Below, one piece after another: positions 1 to 12,127 of a stretch of 64,000 nucleotides of DNA (its first letter is position 1; the number at the start of each line of letters is the position of its first letter). The stretch comes from Choanephora cucurbitarum (lineage: Eukaryota > Mucoromycota > Mucoromycetes > Mucorales > Choanephoraceae): NCBI GenBank assembly GCA_025331435.1, contig JAIWNI010000122.1, positions 1 to 64,000 of the forward strand, given 5' to 3'. The translations under genes and the position numbers were made by a program. The notes beneath the pieces were generated by a model, which saw only the letters and a list, made by a program, of their open reading frames with translations, did no database searches and was not told the origin of the DNA.

Positions 1-1
1 G

Positions 2-2782
2 AGAAGACGATATAGGAGACTGAAGAAGGTGCCTAGAATCAAAACATCGCCTACAGATAAGAAACCACAATCTGTTTGGTCCGTTTTGATGATAGGACAA
101 GGAAAAGAAGAAGCAGAGCCAGAATTCAGTACTCTAGAAACGATACAATACAACTACGGGGTACCCAAAGATCTTGTTGTAGTAGAACCTCCTCAACTTG
201 CGGGAAAGAAAGATCCCTATCGATTATGTCTTAACTACCGACCAATTAACTTAGCAGTACTCGACACAGGATATCCAATACCGAATATCAATTTTCTTTT
301 CACTCTACTTGCTGGTGCTCAATACTACTCAGTCTTTGACTGTCTAAAGGGTTTTTGGCAAATGGAACTTGACGAGGAAAGCAGAGACTATACTGGGTTC
401 ACAACTACTTTTGGACAATACCGTTGGAAAAGATTACCCATGGGACTGAAAGTAAGCCCACAAGCGTGGCAGTCCAGTGTTGATTCAATTTTTATTGATG
501 AACTATACAAGTTCTTTCTAATATATATTGATGACGGATTAGTCTTTTCGCAGACGTTTGAAGAGCACCTCGAACAATTGGACGTTATTCTTGGAAAAGC
601 AAAAGCAGCTAATTTATCTTTGTCCGTCACCAAGTGTCGTTTTGGTTACCAAGAGGTCAAGCTATTGGGACACATCGTAGGGCAAGATGGTTTCAAGATG
701 GATCCCTCTAAGGTAGAAAGAATTGTTAATTGGCCTAGACCACAGAACGTCACCGATGTGAATCAATTTGTGGGAATGATCCAATACTACCGTAGATATT
801 TACGTGGTTTATCTACAATTCTGGCACCTCTAAACCAATTGAAAAAGAAGAACGTTGCCTTTATCTGGGACACAGCTCAAGAAGAGGCATTTCAAGAATG
901 CAAAAGTCTGTTAATGAGCAACCATGTTCTCAAACATCCAGATTTTACCAAACCTTTCATATTGTTTACGGACGCATCCAATATTGGTATAGGAGCGGTA
1001 CTCTCTCAACAAGATGACAGTGAAGAAGGTTTTATCCGACCAGTGTACTATGGAAGTAAATCATTGACTGATGCAGAAAGGAGAACTAGTATCTATGAAC
1101 GAGAGTTTCTGGCCATTGTCTATTTTATTCACTTCTTTAAAGTATATCTAATTGGCCATAAATTCGTTGTCTATACGGACCAGAAGAGTTTACAATACCT
1201 CATTAAGTTCAATGAAGAAGCGTCAGCTAAAGTAGTCCGGTGGCAAGCATCGTTGTTGGCCTACGATTTTGATATCGTTTATCGACCAGGAAAACTGAAT
1301 GCGAACGCCGACGCACTATCAAGATTGGATCCCGTTTACTCACAAGGTCCAGACCTTGAAGAAATCATTGAGGATTACTACCTCCCACTCAATATGGTAA
1401 AGAGAGCTCATGAAGACGAAGCGGATCTAAATGTCAAGAAATACAAAGATGTTCAAGACCAAAGATATGGTGAATCGGATGGAATGTCCACCAAGTTATA
1501 CTATAACATTATCCAGTATTTGTCCCTCTGGCAACTTCCTGAAGGCGCATCAGATCAAGAGAGAAAAGCGATAAAAGGAATGGCACTAAAGTATGAAGTC
1601 AGTGAAGGAAGATTGTACACGAAGCCCAATAAGAAGTCTCCAAGAAGGAAAGTTGTGAAAGATGTTGACGTGTTGCTAGTGTTGAAAGCACATCATGATC
1701 ATCTCTTAGCTGGCCATCAAGGAGTAACTAGAACTTTTAACGCCATCAAAGACAAGTATTACTGGCCAGGGTATTTTGATACTGTGAGAAGATATGTATC
1801 ATCATGTAATCTTTGCCAAAACTTTGGTCCTAGAAATCCTCCTACTCCCTTGACAATCAATCCAAAACTTAACTCAGAAGGTCCCTTTTCCAATGTGGTT
1901 ATTGATTACATCTATTTACCACTGACAGCAAGAGGAAATAACTCTGCGCTAGTGATGGTAGACAAATTTACTGGTTGGGTAGAATGTGTACCTACGCCAA
2001 CTCAAAATGCAGGATGCACTTGTATAGCACTTTTCGAGTGGATATGTAGATTTGGCAAGATGAATCAGATCGAGTGCGACAATGGCAGCCATTTTAACGC
2101 CGCAGAAGTCAAAGTGTTGATGATCAGCTCATATGGAATTGACATCCATTTTGGAGTACCTTACCACCCACAAGGACAAGGCAAGGTTGAAAGAATGAAC
2201 GGTGCAATCAAGGCCATAATGAAAAAGTATGCTATGACTTACGTAGAAGAATGGGATATGTGGTTGCCAGCCATTCTATATGTGATCCGTACTAGTCCTC
2301 GCCAAGATCATGGATATTCATCCTTCTATCTAGCCTATGGAAGACAGCCACGACAGATTGAAGAAGACGCTGAGGAGTGGCAAACTGATGAAACAGAGAT
2401 TACGCAGACCATAATGCAAAGAGTACAACAAATTGTTGAACTGAACAGGACAGTCATACCTTTGGCTAAATCGAATATCGTCAAGTACAAAATGAAGATG
2501 ATAGAGAGATACAATAGGACAACTAAGACACAGACATACAACATCAACGATCTGGTAATGGTGCTAGAACATGCACACCAACTGAAGAGCGCCGCCTTGG
2601 TCAACAAATGGGTTGGACCATTCCGTGTAGAATCTATAGTAGGCCATGATGTATATAGGGTAAAGGATGGTGAGCTAAAAATACCCATTGCCTATCATGC
2701 CAACCAGATGAAGTTGTATAAAGCGCGTCCAAGGTTATCTGCTAACCTTAAGTATTACTCCAGAAAGCAAGATCTGAAGTAA
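2..2782 (+). mobile_element. Ty3/Gypsy-type retrotransposon Pol (RT-RNase H-integrase), 5'-partial
   Basis: Retrotransposon polyprotein fragment; the frame is open to the left window edge, so Gag, protease and the start lie outside or are lost. Visible in order: reverse transcriptase with an FLIYIDDGL catalytic box, RNase H with LFTDASNIGIGAVLS and YTDQKSL, then integrase with an H-x4-H...C-x2-C zinc module (HLLAGH, CNLC) and a core whose acidic residues fall in VVIDYIY, ECDNGSHF and KVERMNG. A GPF-type module (NKWVGPFRVE) follows. No chromodomain is seen before the stop. Motif order RT-RH-IN is that of Metaviridae-type (Ty3) elements, not Ty1/copia. The N-terminal RT segment before LCLNYRPIN is poorly conserved, so some decay or divergence is possible. 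The remaining frame of over 900 codons is uninterrupted, which suggests a young insertion. Confidence 0.93.
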
Positions 2783-3060
2783 TAGGGGATGTTGTGATGA
2801 TGGGGGATTTCAATGTGGTAAGCCAAATGGGGTGTCTGTAAGCCATACAGGCATTACCCATTTGGACACCACTTGTACCCTCTGAACACATCTCCCAAAT
2901 TGAATGGTGTAGCGAAACACAAGTTACATCCTACCACTGTTATAAATTTAAGTTTTCGTATATTTAAATAAAAGTGCCTTTTTTCCCCATTTTTGAAATA
3001 AAAAAAGATAATCTCCCCTTTGTCGTTAGAAAGGTGGAATTATAGTCAAGAAAGATAATA
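2783..3060 (+). other. Candidate 3' LTR / retroelement 3' end
   Basis: Directly after the Pol stop there is a purine-rich stretch (AATAGGGGA) followed by TGTTGTGATGATGG, which fits a polypurine tract and the TG start of a 3' LTR near 2790. An AATAAA-like signal occurs near 2967-2973. The 5' LTR is not in the window, so neither the LTR's end nor a target-site duplication can be fixed; the right boundary given here is arbitrary. Confidence 0.4.
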
Positions 3061-4102
3061 AGCGAGAATTTTATAAGTCGTTAGGTAAATTCAGATCCCG
3101 ATACAACAACTTTTCAAAGTCGGCACATAAAATGTCCTGTTTTCGGGAGTAGTTTAACCGGATTAAGTATATCTTGTAGGTTGACACTTTGATGTACCTT
3201 ATTTCTATACAAAATAAAACAGATGTCTTTCTATCTTTTTGTTCAAACAAAGCTTGTTTCAAATAGAACAGCGGATCTCTCTTCCTAAATTTCATACTGA
3301 TGATAAGACATGCATTTCAGAGTAAATGGTCTAAGCTAATAATGGGGGGGATGAAAAGCTGATTTAACAACAAATCAATGAACCTTTCTCATTAGTCACT
3401 TTATAAAATAGGCATGTGCATTGCTTATTTCTCTTCATAAATAACAACCTGATCTATCTGAAAATGATATGTGGTCAATCGATTGAGTTGTATTTTATTT
3501 TGATACTGAATCAGAGATAGTTGTACACACACAATAAAAAAAAAGAGAGACAAGAGAGTGTTAGGCTGTCATTTTGTTGTTGCTTGTCTAGTTAAACTAC
3601 GATACTTTATTTGTTTCGACTCTTGCATATCAATACAACAAAAAAACCTTAAATGGGTAAATGCTTGTCTCGGAAGGCTAATAAGCACATCTGGGAATCG
3701 AAGCGGAGGCAATGACTATTGTGGTAGGTACAATAATTTCGGGAAATAGTGTACAGTGTGTTAAATTGAGTCTTAAATCTTCCAAGAAAGGTAATTATCT
3801 TCTCTTTTTTTCTTTCTCGTAACAAACATTTTTTTTTTCGGAACCAATGACTTTAATGGACAGGTATGTATAAGGAAAAAGTAGGAGTTTCTGTTATTTT
3901 TATCCTCAGCAAATTTGAAGTAAAGGAGAGTGTGTGCAATCAATCCATCTTTTATTGCTTGTGTTTGATGGTAACGATTATAATACAATCCATATTAAAC
4001 AGCCGCTTATATATATTTGTTATAAATTTTTTTCTTTTTGTAATGATTTTAAAATTCCCCCTCTCTCTCTTCTTCTTTATTTTTTTTAAAAACAAAAAGG
4101 CT
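3061..4102. other. AT-rich stretch between retroelement and regulator-like gene; no supported gene
   Basis: Only short frames with many stop codons on both strands. No conserved domain, tRNA or repeat was recognised. It may hold the promoter or missing 5' exons of the gene that follows; no exon could be joined in frame to the coiled-coil exon at 4103. Confidence 0.5.
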
Positions 4103-4834
4103 ATGGAAAAGACATTGATTGATTATGATAAGAATTTACAAGAATTGGAACGTCAACGTGAACAACTTGAGATAGTAATGCAGAAGATGGGACAAGAATG
4201 GGAAGAGAGGTAAAATGAGACACGATAGAGAAACAAGACAACTTTTAAGTGATTAACATAAAGTTAAAGTGGTGCTGGCATAGGCTGGCTTGGCTCTCTC
4301 GATGTACCTACAGTAGAATCAGATCTATCTCCCTCAACAACAGCAACATCACCCAATACCATTACAGAAACACCTCTAAGCGAACTGACAGACGAACTGC
4401 TGGATACGAATAAATCCCCTTTATTAGAAAAATGTATTGCACCAAGAACAGATGTGCTATCCTTAACTCATCAGCCTCTGTTTACCAACATTCTTTCACA
4501 GACAACAGGTCCATCACCTGAATATCTACAATCACTATTAAATGTGAATGAGGCCTTACTGGCTGAGAGCCTAGCCAACAATAGTACACATGGACACAGC
4601 AATACAGCCATATTGACACCTGTAGAAGAAAGACATATGTTCCCCAATCAACTGAATTCACCATTGATTACGCCTGATGATCAGTCAAATGATGCAGACA
4701 GCAGCGATTTCCACTGCAATACCCCTCGGGATTACCTAGGCAATGTAAATCCTGATACAGAAATGATTATCTCACCATTAGCACCTACTGCAAGTAAGCA
4801 ATTGACTTCTAATAGTGCTTCTCTTCGATTTTAA
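4103..4834 (+). CDS. Regulator-like protein with short coiled coil and Ser/Thr/acidic tail (5' end uncertain)
   Basis: Two exons, 4103-4209 and 4270-4834, join in frame across a 60-nt GT-AG intron and give 223 residues if the ATG at 4103 is the start. Residues 1-35 are strongly helical and charged with regular hydrophobic spacing (NLQELERQREQLEIVMQKMG), like a coiled coil or leucine-zipper tail. After a Gly-rich GAGIGWLGSL segment the protein is low in order and rich in Ser, Thr, Pro, Asp and Asn, as in activation domains. No DNA-binding basic region, zinc finger or homeobox is present. A splice acceptor directly before the ATG (AAAAAG) suggests that upstream exons may exist or were lost next to the retroelement. 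The transcription-factor role is inferred from composition only. Confidence 0.5.
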
Positions 4835-6355
4835 ATTCATCTTGAGAGAAACGATACCCTTCATTTTTTATTTGAAAATTAAAACCAACTTAATACCAAC
4901 ATTTAAAAAAGAAATAAAATAGCTCATCTCCCCCCTTTTTTTTTTTACTTGTTTTAAAATGGGAGGTTGTCTGACATGTCAATTTTTTTTCTATAGGCAT
5001 ACTCCCCCTTTTGAGGCTTGATTCAACATGCTATAGTCGTCACACCTAATTGAGTACATATCTATCTGCTTATGAACAAAGCCAATAATTACCCAAAATA
5101 GCCATACAACTAGAAAGAGGCTTTTTTTTTCTGAATAGATGACACTGTTGCCCTTTATAGAAGCTTCTTGTTTAAACTGACTTTATAGAGGCTACAACCC
5201 CTTCGTTGAGAAATAATAGAGTATTACAAATGAAAACTGTAAACAAACACTGCAGCATCCCTTGAAGTTACGCAAAGAATAGTAAAACCTATATTACTAT
5301 TATTAGTATTACCTCAAATCATGTTTGTACTCCAAAGACATCTCTTTGATGTCAATCCTCACTCTAGAGGTGTTGACAATTATGGTAATTTGCGCTTTCT
5401 TCTTTTTGTTTCCATGGTCCTCAAAACTTTTGTGTAAATATAGCTCTGATGTGCAACCTGTCTGTAATAAAGCCATTGTCTTCTTTGCCTTCCATTCAAC
5501 AAAACTAGCCCAAACTTACTAAATAAAGAATAAGAGTTGTCTCTTCTATTGTAAAAGTTTATTTTAGAACAAATTGATTAAGTGCATCTATACTGATCAA
5601 TCAAGATGAATGTTGCCAAAGCATTTATGTTATTAAATTTAACCTAAAAAGAACGTATCCGTTGTGTGTAGATATGGCTCTGCAGTTGGTTTGTCAGAAA
5701 ATCAGCGTCTCTTTTGTAAGAGTGCAAATAAGACTGATAACACAGGGTTTATTGTCAAATGTTTTCTTATATTAAACGCATATTAATGAATCACAGAAAC
5801 TTTATTTCCATACTTGTCTCTCAGTCCGTCATCATGCGAAAGCTTAACATGTGTATTGTACGAAGAAGCAACGCATTTTTCTTGACATAAAGAGAATAGC
5901 TCCTTAATAGTCTGACTCTCTTTCGACCAAAAATATAAGATACAAAACTGGTATAACCCGAAAGAATGCAGTGCAATTGATCAAGTTCAAGGCCAGAAAA
6001 GAAGTAAAGGGACGAGCGACAGGTGACGCCTGACTATCTAAGAAAAAAGTCGTTTTATTGTTTTCGAGTAGGAAGTCGAGGGTTATGTCAATTGCTTGCT
6101 TTGGATTTTCTCTCTCTTTCTTTTTGTTAGTGGTGAATGTATTTTGATACTCAAAGTATGAAACTGACTATCAGCCTCTTTGATTTCTACCAAAAGAGAA
6201 CAAGGATAGTATCTTAACTAGCTAAGAGATCATTTCAACCTGTTATGATTTGAAGCTAAAAACACATATCAACACAAGATTCTTAAACAAGGAGCCCTAC
6301 TTCTTTCAGTTTTTGTTACAAGGTCTATGCGATCAATGTGCTCTTCTTCTCTCTG
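4835..6355. other. Intergenic, no supported gene
   Basis: About 1.5 kb of AT-rich DNA with several homopolymer T tracts. Short frames on both strands lack start context, codon bias and recognisable motifs. The left part should include the 3' UTR of the preceding gene. Confidence 0.6.
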
Positions 6356-6623
6356 CTAAATACACATCTTAATCTGACTTTTAATCTGTTGACCTGCATG
6401 AATCAAGGGACCTACCTCTAAAGGTAGCTTTTCTCTTTGGATAAAGTATTCTCCTCCTTGTTGTAAAAGAGAAGCAAAAAACATCGAACTATTATTATAG
6501 TAAATCCCTTTGATACAAAAATAAGTACAAAAAAAAACCCAGCTGTCAGTATTACAAAGCATAAAAACCGATTTTGCAGTTCAAATAATTTAGTCATCTC
6601 GATAATCGCTTTTAAGTGTTTCC
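6356..6623 (-). CDS. Possible small unrecognised gene (partial model, two exons)
   Basis: Minus-strand exons 6569-6623 and 6356-6488 join in frame across an intron with GT and AG ends. They give a helical, amphipathic peptide: KHLKAIIEMTKLFELQNR runs into SMFFASLLQQGGEYF and then LPLEVGPLIHAGQQIK before a stop. This looks more protein-like than the surrounding noise and suggests a small coiled-coil subunit. A 5' exon with the start codon must lie between about 6640 and 6900, just downstream of NOT4 on the same strand, but was not identified. The donor (GTTTTT) is weak. No family is recognised and the model may be chance. Confidence 0.25.
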
Positions 6624-6931
6624 CTGTCAATCAAATCGACGCTATTTTCTTTTAGGTAGGTAACACGTTGTTTTTTTTACAAGCATCTTTTTTTTTTGTC
6701 AAAACCGTCAAGTCGTTCATAACACTAGGTGTCTGAGATCTTTTCTAAAGAACAGACAAGACCATCAACAACAACCTACTGCTCCAGCCAAATAGTCACT
6801 AAACTGTCTACTGAAAGGAAAAACAACAAATTAAGTGACTGTGAATAAGCCTGATAATTCTGCCAAGGTAATAGCTCATCTTTTATGATATGACAAAAAG
6901 AAACCTTTGATACGATCAAACATAATTTATT

Positions 6932-8754
6932 TTAGAATTGAGCAAACCCAAATCGAGATGTCTTTCGAATAGGCGAATCAAATAGGTTATTATCCAGTAA
7001 ATGAGGTAATGGTGCATTGGATAAAGAAGGTGATTGCTGATGTGCAAATGGATTAAATGTGCCCATATAGGTAGGTGTAGGTATGGACTGAATCAAATAT
7101 TCTAGTGGAGATACCAATTGAAGTTGATCCAGCTTATCTTCTATAGATGGGCAATTTTCTTCAGGTCCAGCTGAATCGTTTCTATCTTGATAGAGTGATG
7201 ATATAGGCAGTGTCTCTTCCTGCTCCTCTTCTAATGTGTTAACAGGCAACACTTGGCTAAAAGCTCTTCCGAGTACAAAATCAACTAAACCTTGGCTCCA
7301 TAATGATTCAGTAGGTGGAGGAGCCACTTCTCCTTCTTGCTGTTGCTCTTCTTCCTCTTCCTCTTCCTTTCTCTGTTTAGCCAGTTCTTTACGTTTCTTC
7401 TTTTCTAATTTACGTTTCAATACAGTAGGCGATAGCTGATGCTTTTGTTGCTGTTGTTGTTGCTGTTGTTGAGCTACTGCCATGGCTAGAGTAGGTCCAA
7501 AAGCGTCAGATGTAAGTGGAGTGATATCCTCTTGAAGAACACTGTGCTTTGCGACAGGTGTACCGGGTATGCTTGATTTACCCCATGAGGCAGCAGCAGG
7601 TAAAGCAGAACGTTCATCTTTATGAGATACTGAAGGGAAATCAGTGTGAGAGAGTGAAGGTGAACTATGCTGTCTTGAAGGGGATGTAACAGAGGAAGAA
7701 GGCAGATCATGATCATCATCTTGAGACATTTGATCCCGCATATGATGTTTTCTTATATAAAAGAGTCAGTTGCAAGTAATGAACTAGCATTCAAATTCGA
7801 TCTTTACCCTGTGGCCAATTCTTCCTTTGATATTGTATCAGCATCTTCGCCAGGCTCGTGTAGATAAAGACAGTTAGGGTTAGGACAGCTCATGTTACGA
7901 AGGTAGTAGGTACAGTATTTAGTTGTACCGTACGATGCTCTCAAGATACGACCAGCCATCACGCTACCATCGACAGCATGAATGGCCTTCGTGGCATCTT
8001 CTTTACGGTAATAGGTCACATAGACAGCAGCACTCGCCTGCATGGAAGTGGCTCCATTGGCATGAGAAGTAGGTGCAATTTGTCTTTTATTGATGACCAC
8101 CTTAGATACTTTACCAAATTGACCAAAATAATCCATGGATCGAATTGTCTAATGAGAAACTACAGGTCAGTTTTATCATATATTTGATCTAAGATCAAAA
8201 ACTCTTTTACTTCTTCTGTGGCTAATTTAGGGTGTAAACCGATGATATAGACTAAATTCTTTTGAACAACTCGCATACTGGCTAAATGGCGTCGATTGGC
8301 CATGTCCATTTCCTTTTGCTGTCTTTCTTTTTCTTTTTTCTCCCTCTTGATACGGGCAATTCTATAGAGTCGATAAGTAATTGGTTTCTTTCTGATTTAT
8401 GTGTATTCAGTTGTCTTACTCATCAGCACTAATAGGCTCGAATTCAGCATGTTGATCAGAATATTCTCTTCGACTAAATAGAAAGAGCAGGTTAAGTAGC
8501 AAGAAAATAACAGTATTCTTGAGTTGGTTCTTACCAAGCAGGGCATCGACCGTTGAGGTTTTCACGAATGTGATGCCAACAGAAACGACAGATCTATCAG
8601 CTTGTTAGGTCATTCTGTTATGGGATTGCTTTTTTTTGTTTCGTTTTACTTTATAACCACAAGGGCAAGGCTTGAAATTTCTATCGGCTATGTCCAACTC
8701 TTCCATACAAAGAGGACAGTCATAGTCATCTTCTTCTTCAGAACTTGAATACAT
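6932..8754 (-). CDS. NOT4: CCR4-NOT complex subunit 4 (RING E3 ubiquitin ligase)
   Basis: NOT4 is the ubiquitin ligase of the CCR4-NOT complex and acts in co-translational quality control and mRNA decay. Six exons keep frame throughout (8650-8754, 8535-8593, 8420-8473, 8211-8361, 7808-8148, 6932-7751) and give 509 residues. The N terminus carries the C4C4 RING typical of NOT4 (CPLCMEELD, CPCGYK, CRFCW, CPAC), then a basic linker. An RRM follows (NLVYIIGLHP, YFGQFGKV, AVYVTYY, GRILRASYGTTKYC) and then a C3H-like finger ending NPNCLYLHEPGE. The C-terminal third is disordered, with a run of nine Gln and Glu/Lys-rich patches, and ends FGFAQF. The start is the only ATG before the RING. Domain order and spacing leave little doubt. 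Confidence 0.97.
7442..7473 (-). repeat. CAG/CAA trinucleotide tract in NOT4
   Basis: Imperfect CAA/CAG repeat that encodes the run of nine glutamines in the disordered C-terminal region of NOT4. Length polymorphism would be expected here. Confidence 0.8.
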
Positions 8755-11700
8755 GTTTGTGTACAAAATAAAAAAAGATTTAAAGAAGAGGGTATAAAAA
8801 GAAAACTCAAACCAATCATATAACGCATAAATTTCTGTCCTAATTTTCTTTAGACAACATCTTGCTAATTGTTGTCCTCTCTGTAGTATGAAAAGCCTAC
8901 CAAGCTCAAATTCTTTGCATCTCGTTTTCTTATTCCTTGCATACCTTTCCCCAGACTAAATCCGTCATTACAATGTGTTTGTTTTGTAAGGTGATCAATT
9001 TAGTATCTTTTGTATGTAACTCATCGCCTTTTATGCTTCTTTGTTGAGTGCCACGTTCTTTGTTTCACAATGATACAGGTAACTGATAAAAGCCATTTTT
9101 GTAATTTTGGCACTTTGAATGGGACAATGGGGTAGAATGAAGCGAGCTCTTTGACATTTCATCACAATTAGTCTTTCTGATGCTATTCTCACAAGGTACT
9201 AAATACAGATAGCATGTACTAAGAGGTATCTAATCAATCACTCTTCCTTTTGCTTTTCTTTTCTTAGTTGTTAATTGCTTGATTTTGTTGCGAAGGGAAG
9301 GCATATGCGCCAACCGCTTTTCGAACTTGATGAAAACCATATCCGTGTCTCTAGACAGATTGTATGAGTATTCAAAGCCAAACTCGAAGTAGTTTAGTAA
9401 CAGGGAAACAAAGGGACTTCAACTTGAAGTTTTCAAGAAAGTACAAAAAGGGCTTCTCCCGTTAAGGCTGACCAAGCTTGCTTCGTCATGATAGATGCAT
9501 CCGAACAAGATGGTGTCAACTGATGGTTCTATACAACTACATTAAAATAAAGTAATTTCTTCTATCATATTGACTATCTACAACGACTTCAAGAATTTCA
9601 AAAGTAGGTGACCGAATAAGCTTAAATAGAGCGGTTTGTTAGACTTTAGTCGCTGTAGACATGTTATTATTTGCATTTTGAGAGAAAAGAGAGTGCTTTT
9701 GGGAGCTAGGTAGATATGCATTGGTATACACTCTTCTTAGAATAAATACAGTGTCTAAAAATGATCTAATTTACTGGCTTTTGTCTTCCTTCTTTTTCTA
9801 AAACTAACAGAAGACTTGATAGGCAAGGCCATTCAATTTGAACGTGAGAGAGCTTTTTTTTCTTTTTGAACCGGTCAAAGACAACAACCTAAGAGCATTT
9901 ATGTGCGTATCATTGAACCATATAACAGAAAAGTATATACGTTCTGTAGATGTTTACTCTTTTAATCTAGGTCATTTACTCTTCAATTCACGGAACAACA
10001 AGTCTTCACCTACACAAGCGCAGCCATCTGCCTCTATACCTTCTTATTTGCCTCAGTAGGACTCATCACTACAGCAGACTCACCTTTTCATATTAAACAT
10101 CAAACCTGACGAGAGCAGTTATACGGTCATTTGTACCTGTCAATATGTAATGCTAAAAGAGGTTAGATATATGAACAAAACAAGCGGTATTTGATATATG
10201 AGATAGTGTTACAATTCCTTACATTATGCAGCAATACTCATACATTAGGGGGACTTAATAACACTATATCTTTTTCTACATGAAATTCCTACATCTGGAA
10301 GTTTCAACTGCATCCAATGAAAGCCCATGTAGCTTTTTAGCGATTGAGTGACCCTAATAACCACATTTACTTTTTAAATTAAACATTTCTGGCTCTGAAG
10401 GCTTTTTTCTTCGCTTTTTTTTTTACAGCTTCTTATCGAATCTAACAATAGTATGACTATGCGCTCGTATGTGAATGGTTCTAGTTCACTAAGCACTCTT
10501 TAGAATGATATTCTAGAAATGTTGATTGTCGGTCTTTGAAGTAAAAACAATGGCATTTTTAGTCTCCACCATTTAGAAAAACCATGTAAAGTAATATGGA
10601 ACATTTTTCTTCTACATGTCTTGAAGAACTCATTGTGGGCTTTTATTGGGTGCAGTTGAAACTTCCAGATGTAGGAATTTCATTTAGAAAAAGATGTAGT
10701 GTTATTAAGTCCCCCTAATGATAGCCATTTATTGGTAGAGAGATAAATTTTAAGCTCGTTAGATTGAGATTCAAAGAGCTTCAAAGACAATCTGAAGGAG
10801 CAGTTTCAATACTTCTCGATGTCAAGTTTTTGGTGGAAAGCGATAGGACTGCTTGATAGGGTTGGTTTTAGAAAAATGGAGGGAGACAAACGAGAGTGCA
10901 ACCTTACTTAAGTAGTAACGGGTTGATGACTAAATGAATAAATAGTAGAGCATCATTTATGATGTTGTGTGAACTCATTACCGTCAGGAATTTGTCCATT
11001 ATATCTGCCGTGTTGCCAACAAGTTACAAGTAGCGGGAATGTGCAATCCATATAAGAACAGACAGCTTATCTTCTCGTGTTTCGTGATTAGTCGCTCTAC
11101 TGCTTCCATTCTTTTCCTGTTCTACAAATAAACGCACGCATACCAACCATCTTATTACTGATCTTTTTATACAAGTTAGAAAGCTGGATGCGAATTTGTA
11201 TATGTGTCTACAAGCAGCAGTCAGATAGTCAAAACAAAGATAAGAGAAGAGGCTATATTCCTTCTGGCTGTGCTTTGTTTCTAGATTAGTCCTTCTTCTT
11301 AACGGTTCTCTTAGATCAAAGGTATATGTCAAGCTAAAGAAAACTTTGTTCGATTAGAGCTATCTAGCTACTATACAATAGAAATACTAATATACAAAGT
11401 AGATTTACATTTAAGGTTTTGTTATTGAGCTAGTATTGTGATACTTTTTACAAGGCATAATTATTGTCTGAATTCTGTATGTCAAAATTTCACACAGACG
11501 TCTTTTTGTAAGTTTAGATAAAGGTCTGAGTAAATATAACACTTGATTTCTTTAGCGGAACACTCACTTTTGTGCCTTGACTATCGTATATGGTTGCAGC
11601 TTCAGATTACAACTGAGCTTGTTTGGGCTAAAGTTAGCTTTTTGAATACTTTCTAAAGATTGTGAAGTTTTCAGATCTGAATCAACTTGTGTTCTCCCGA

Positions 11701-12127
11701 GAGTCCCCGGATTTAAAAAAGGGGAAATGCGGCTTTAGAATTTTAAATTCCTTAAAATCTGATAACTAACCTGAAATTATACTTGTAATTTGTTTTTCAG
11801 AAATAAAATTGCAATGTTATCAAACTATTTTGCCCTTTTATCTTTTTCTGCTGATTTGTTCTACTTTCCATGTAGTTTTCGATCAATGTAGAGTATCTTT
11901 AAGGTATTTTTCTTTCTTTTTTTCAACCTTGCGACAAAAAAGGAACACAAAGAGAAAAAACTAGGGGTTCGAAAGTCGTTTCTGTGTAACTTTCTTGTAC
12001 AATCTGATTAAGAAAAATCTTAACTCAAAGGTAGGTGACTGTTTATCTGATCTTTTATCAGATTTCGCAAGTCTTTTATAGCTTCTTTCTTCTTTCTCTC
12101 TTTTGTTCTAATCTTTCAAGTAACAAA
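8755..12127. other. 3.4-kb gene-poor region hosting a MITE
   Basis: No gene could be supported on either strand. Reading frames at 9838-10059 and 11024-11332 lack neighbours in frame and known motifs. The piece ending in SSPTQAQPSASIPSYLPQ at 9838-10059 has some coding flavour and could be a relic. The only clear structure is the inverted-repeat element at 10243-10720. The right end (about 12000-12127) is a T/C-rich promoter for the oxidoreductase gene. Confidence 0.6.
10243..10720. mobile_element. Non-autonomous DNA element (MITE), 478 bp, 85-bp terminal inverted repeats
   Basis: The left end (10243-10327, starting CATTAGGGGGACTTAATAAC) is the reverse complement of the right end (10636-10720, ending TTAAGTCCCCCTAATG) with only four mismatches in 85 positions. 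ATA sits immediately outside both ends (10240-10242 and 10721-10723), which fits a 3-bp target-site duplication. The 308-bp interior has no open frame, so this is a non-autonomous element mobilised in trans. The superfamily is not assignable from the ends alone; a 3-bp duplication occurs in PIF/Harbinger-type elements, whose usual TWA target differs. Confidence 0.85.

Noticed and set aside
3340..3360. Second copy of the MITE end near the GGGGGGG run
   Set aside because: Only the G run and a few flanking bases resemble the CATTAGGGGGA end; no inverted partner.
11024..11332. 102-residue minus-strand frame in the gene-poor region
   Set aside because: No motif, no splice partner, Cys/Arg-heavy composition typical of noise.
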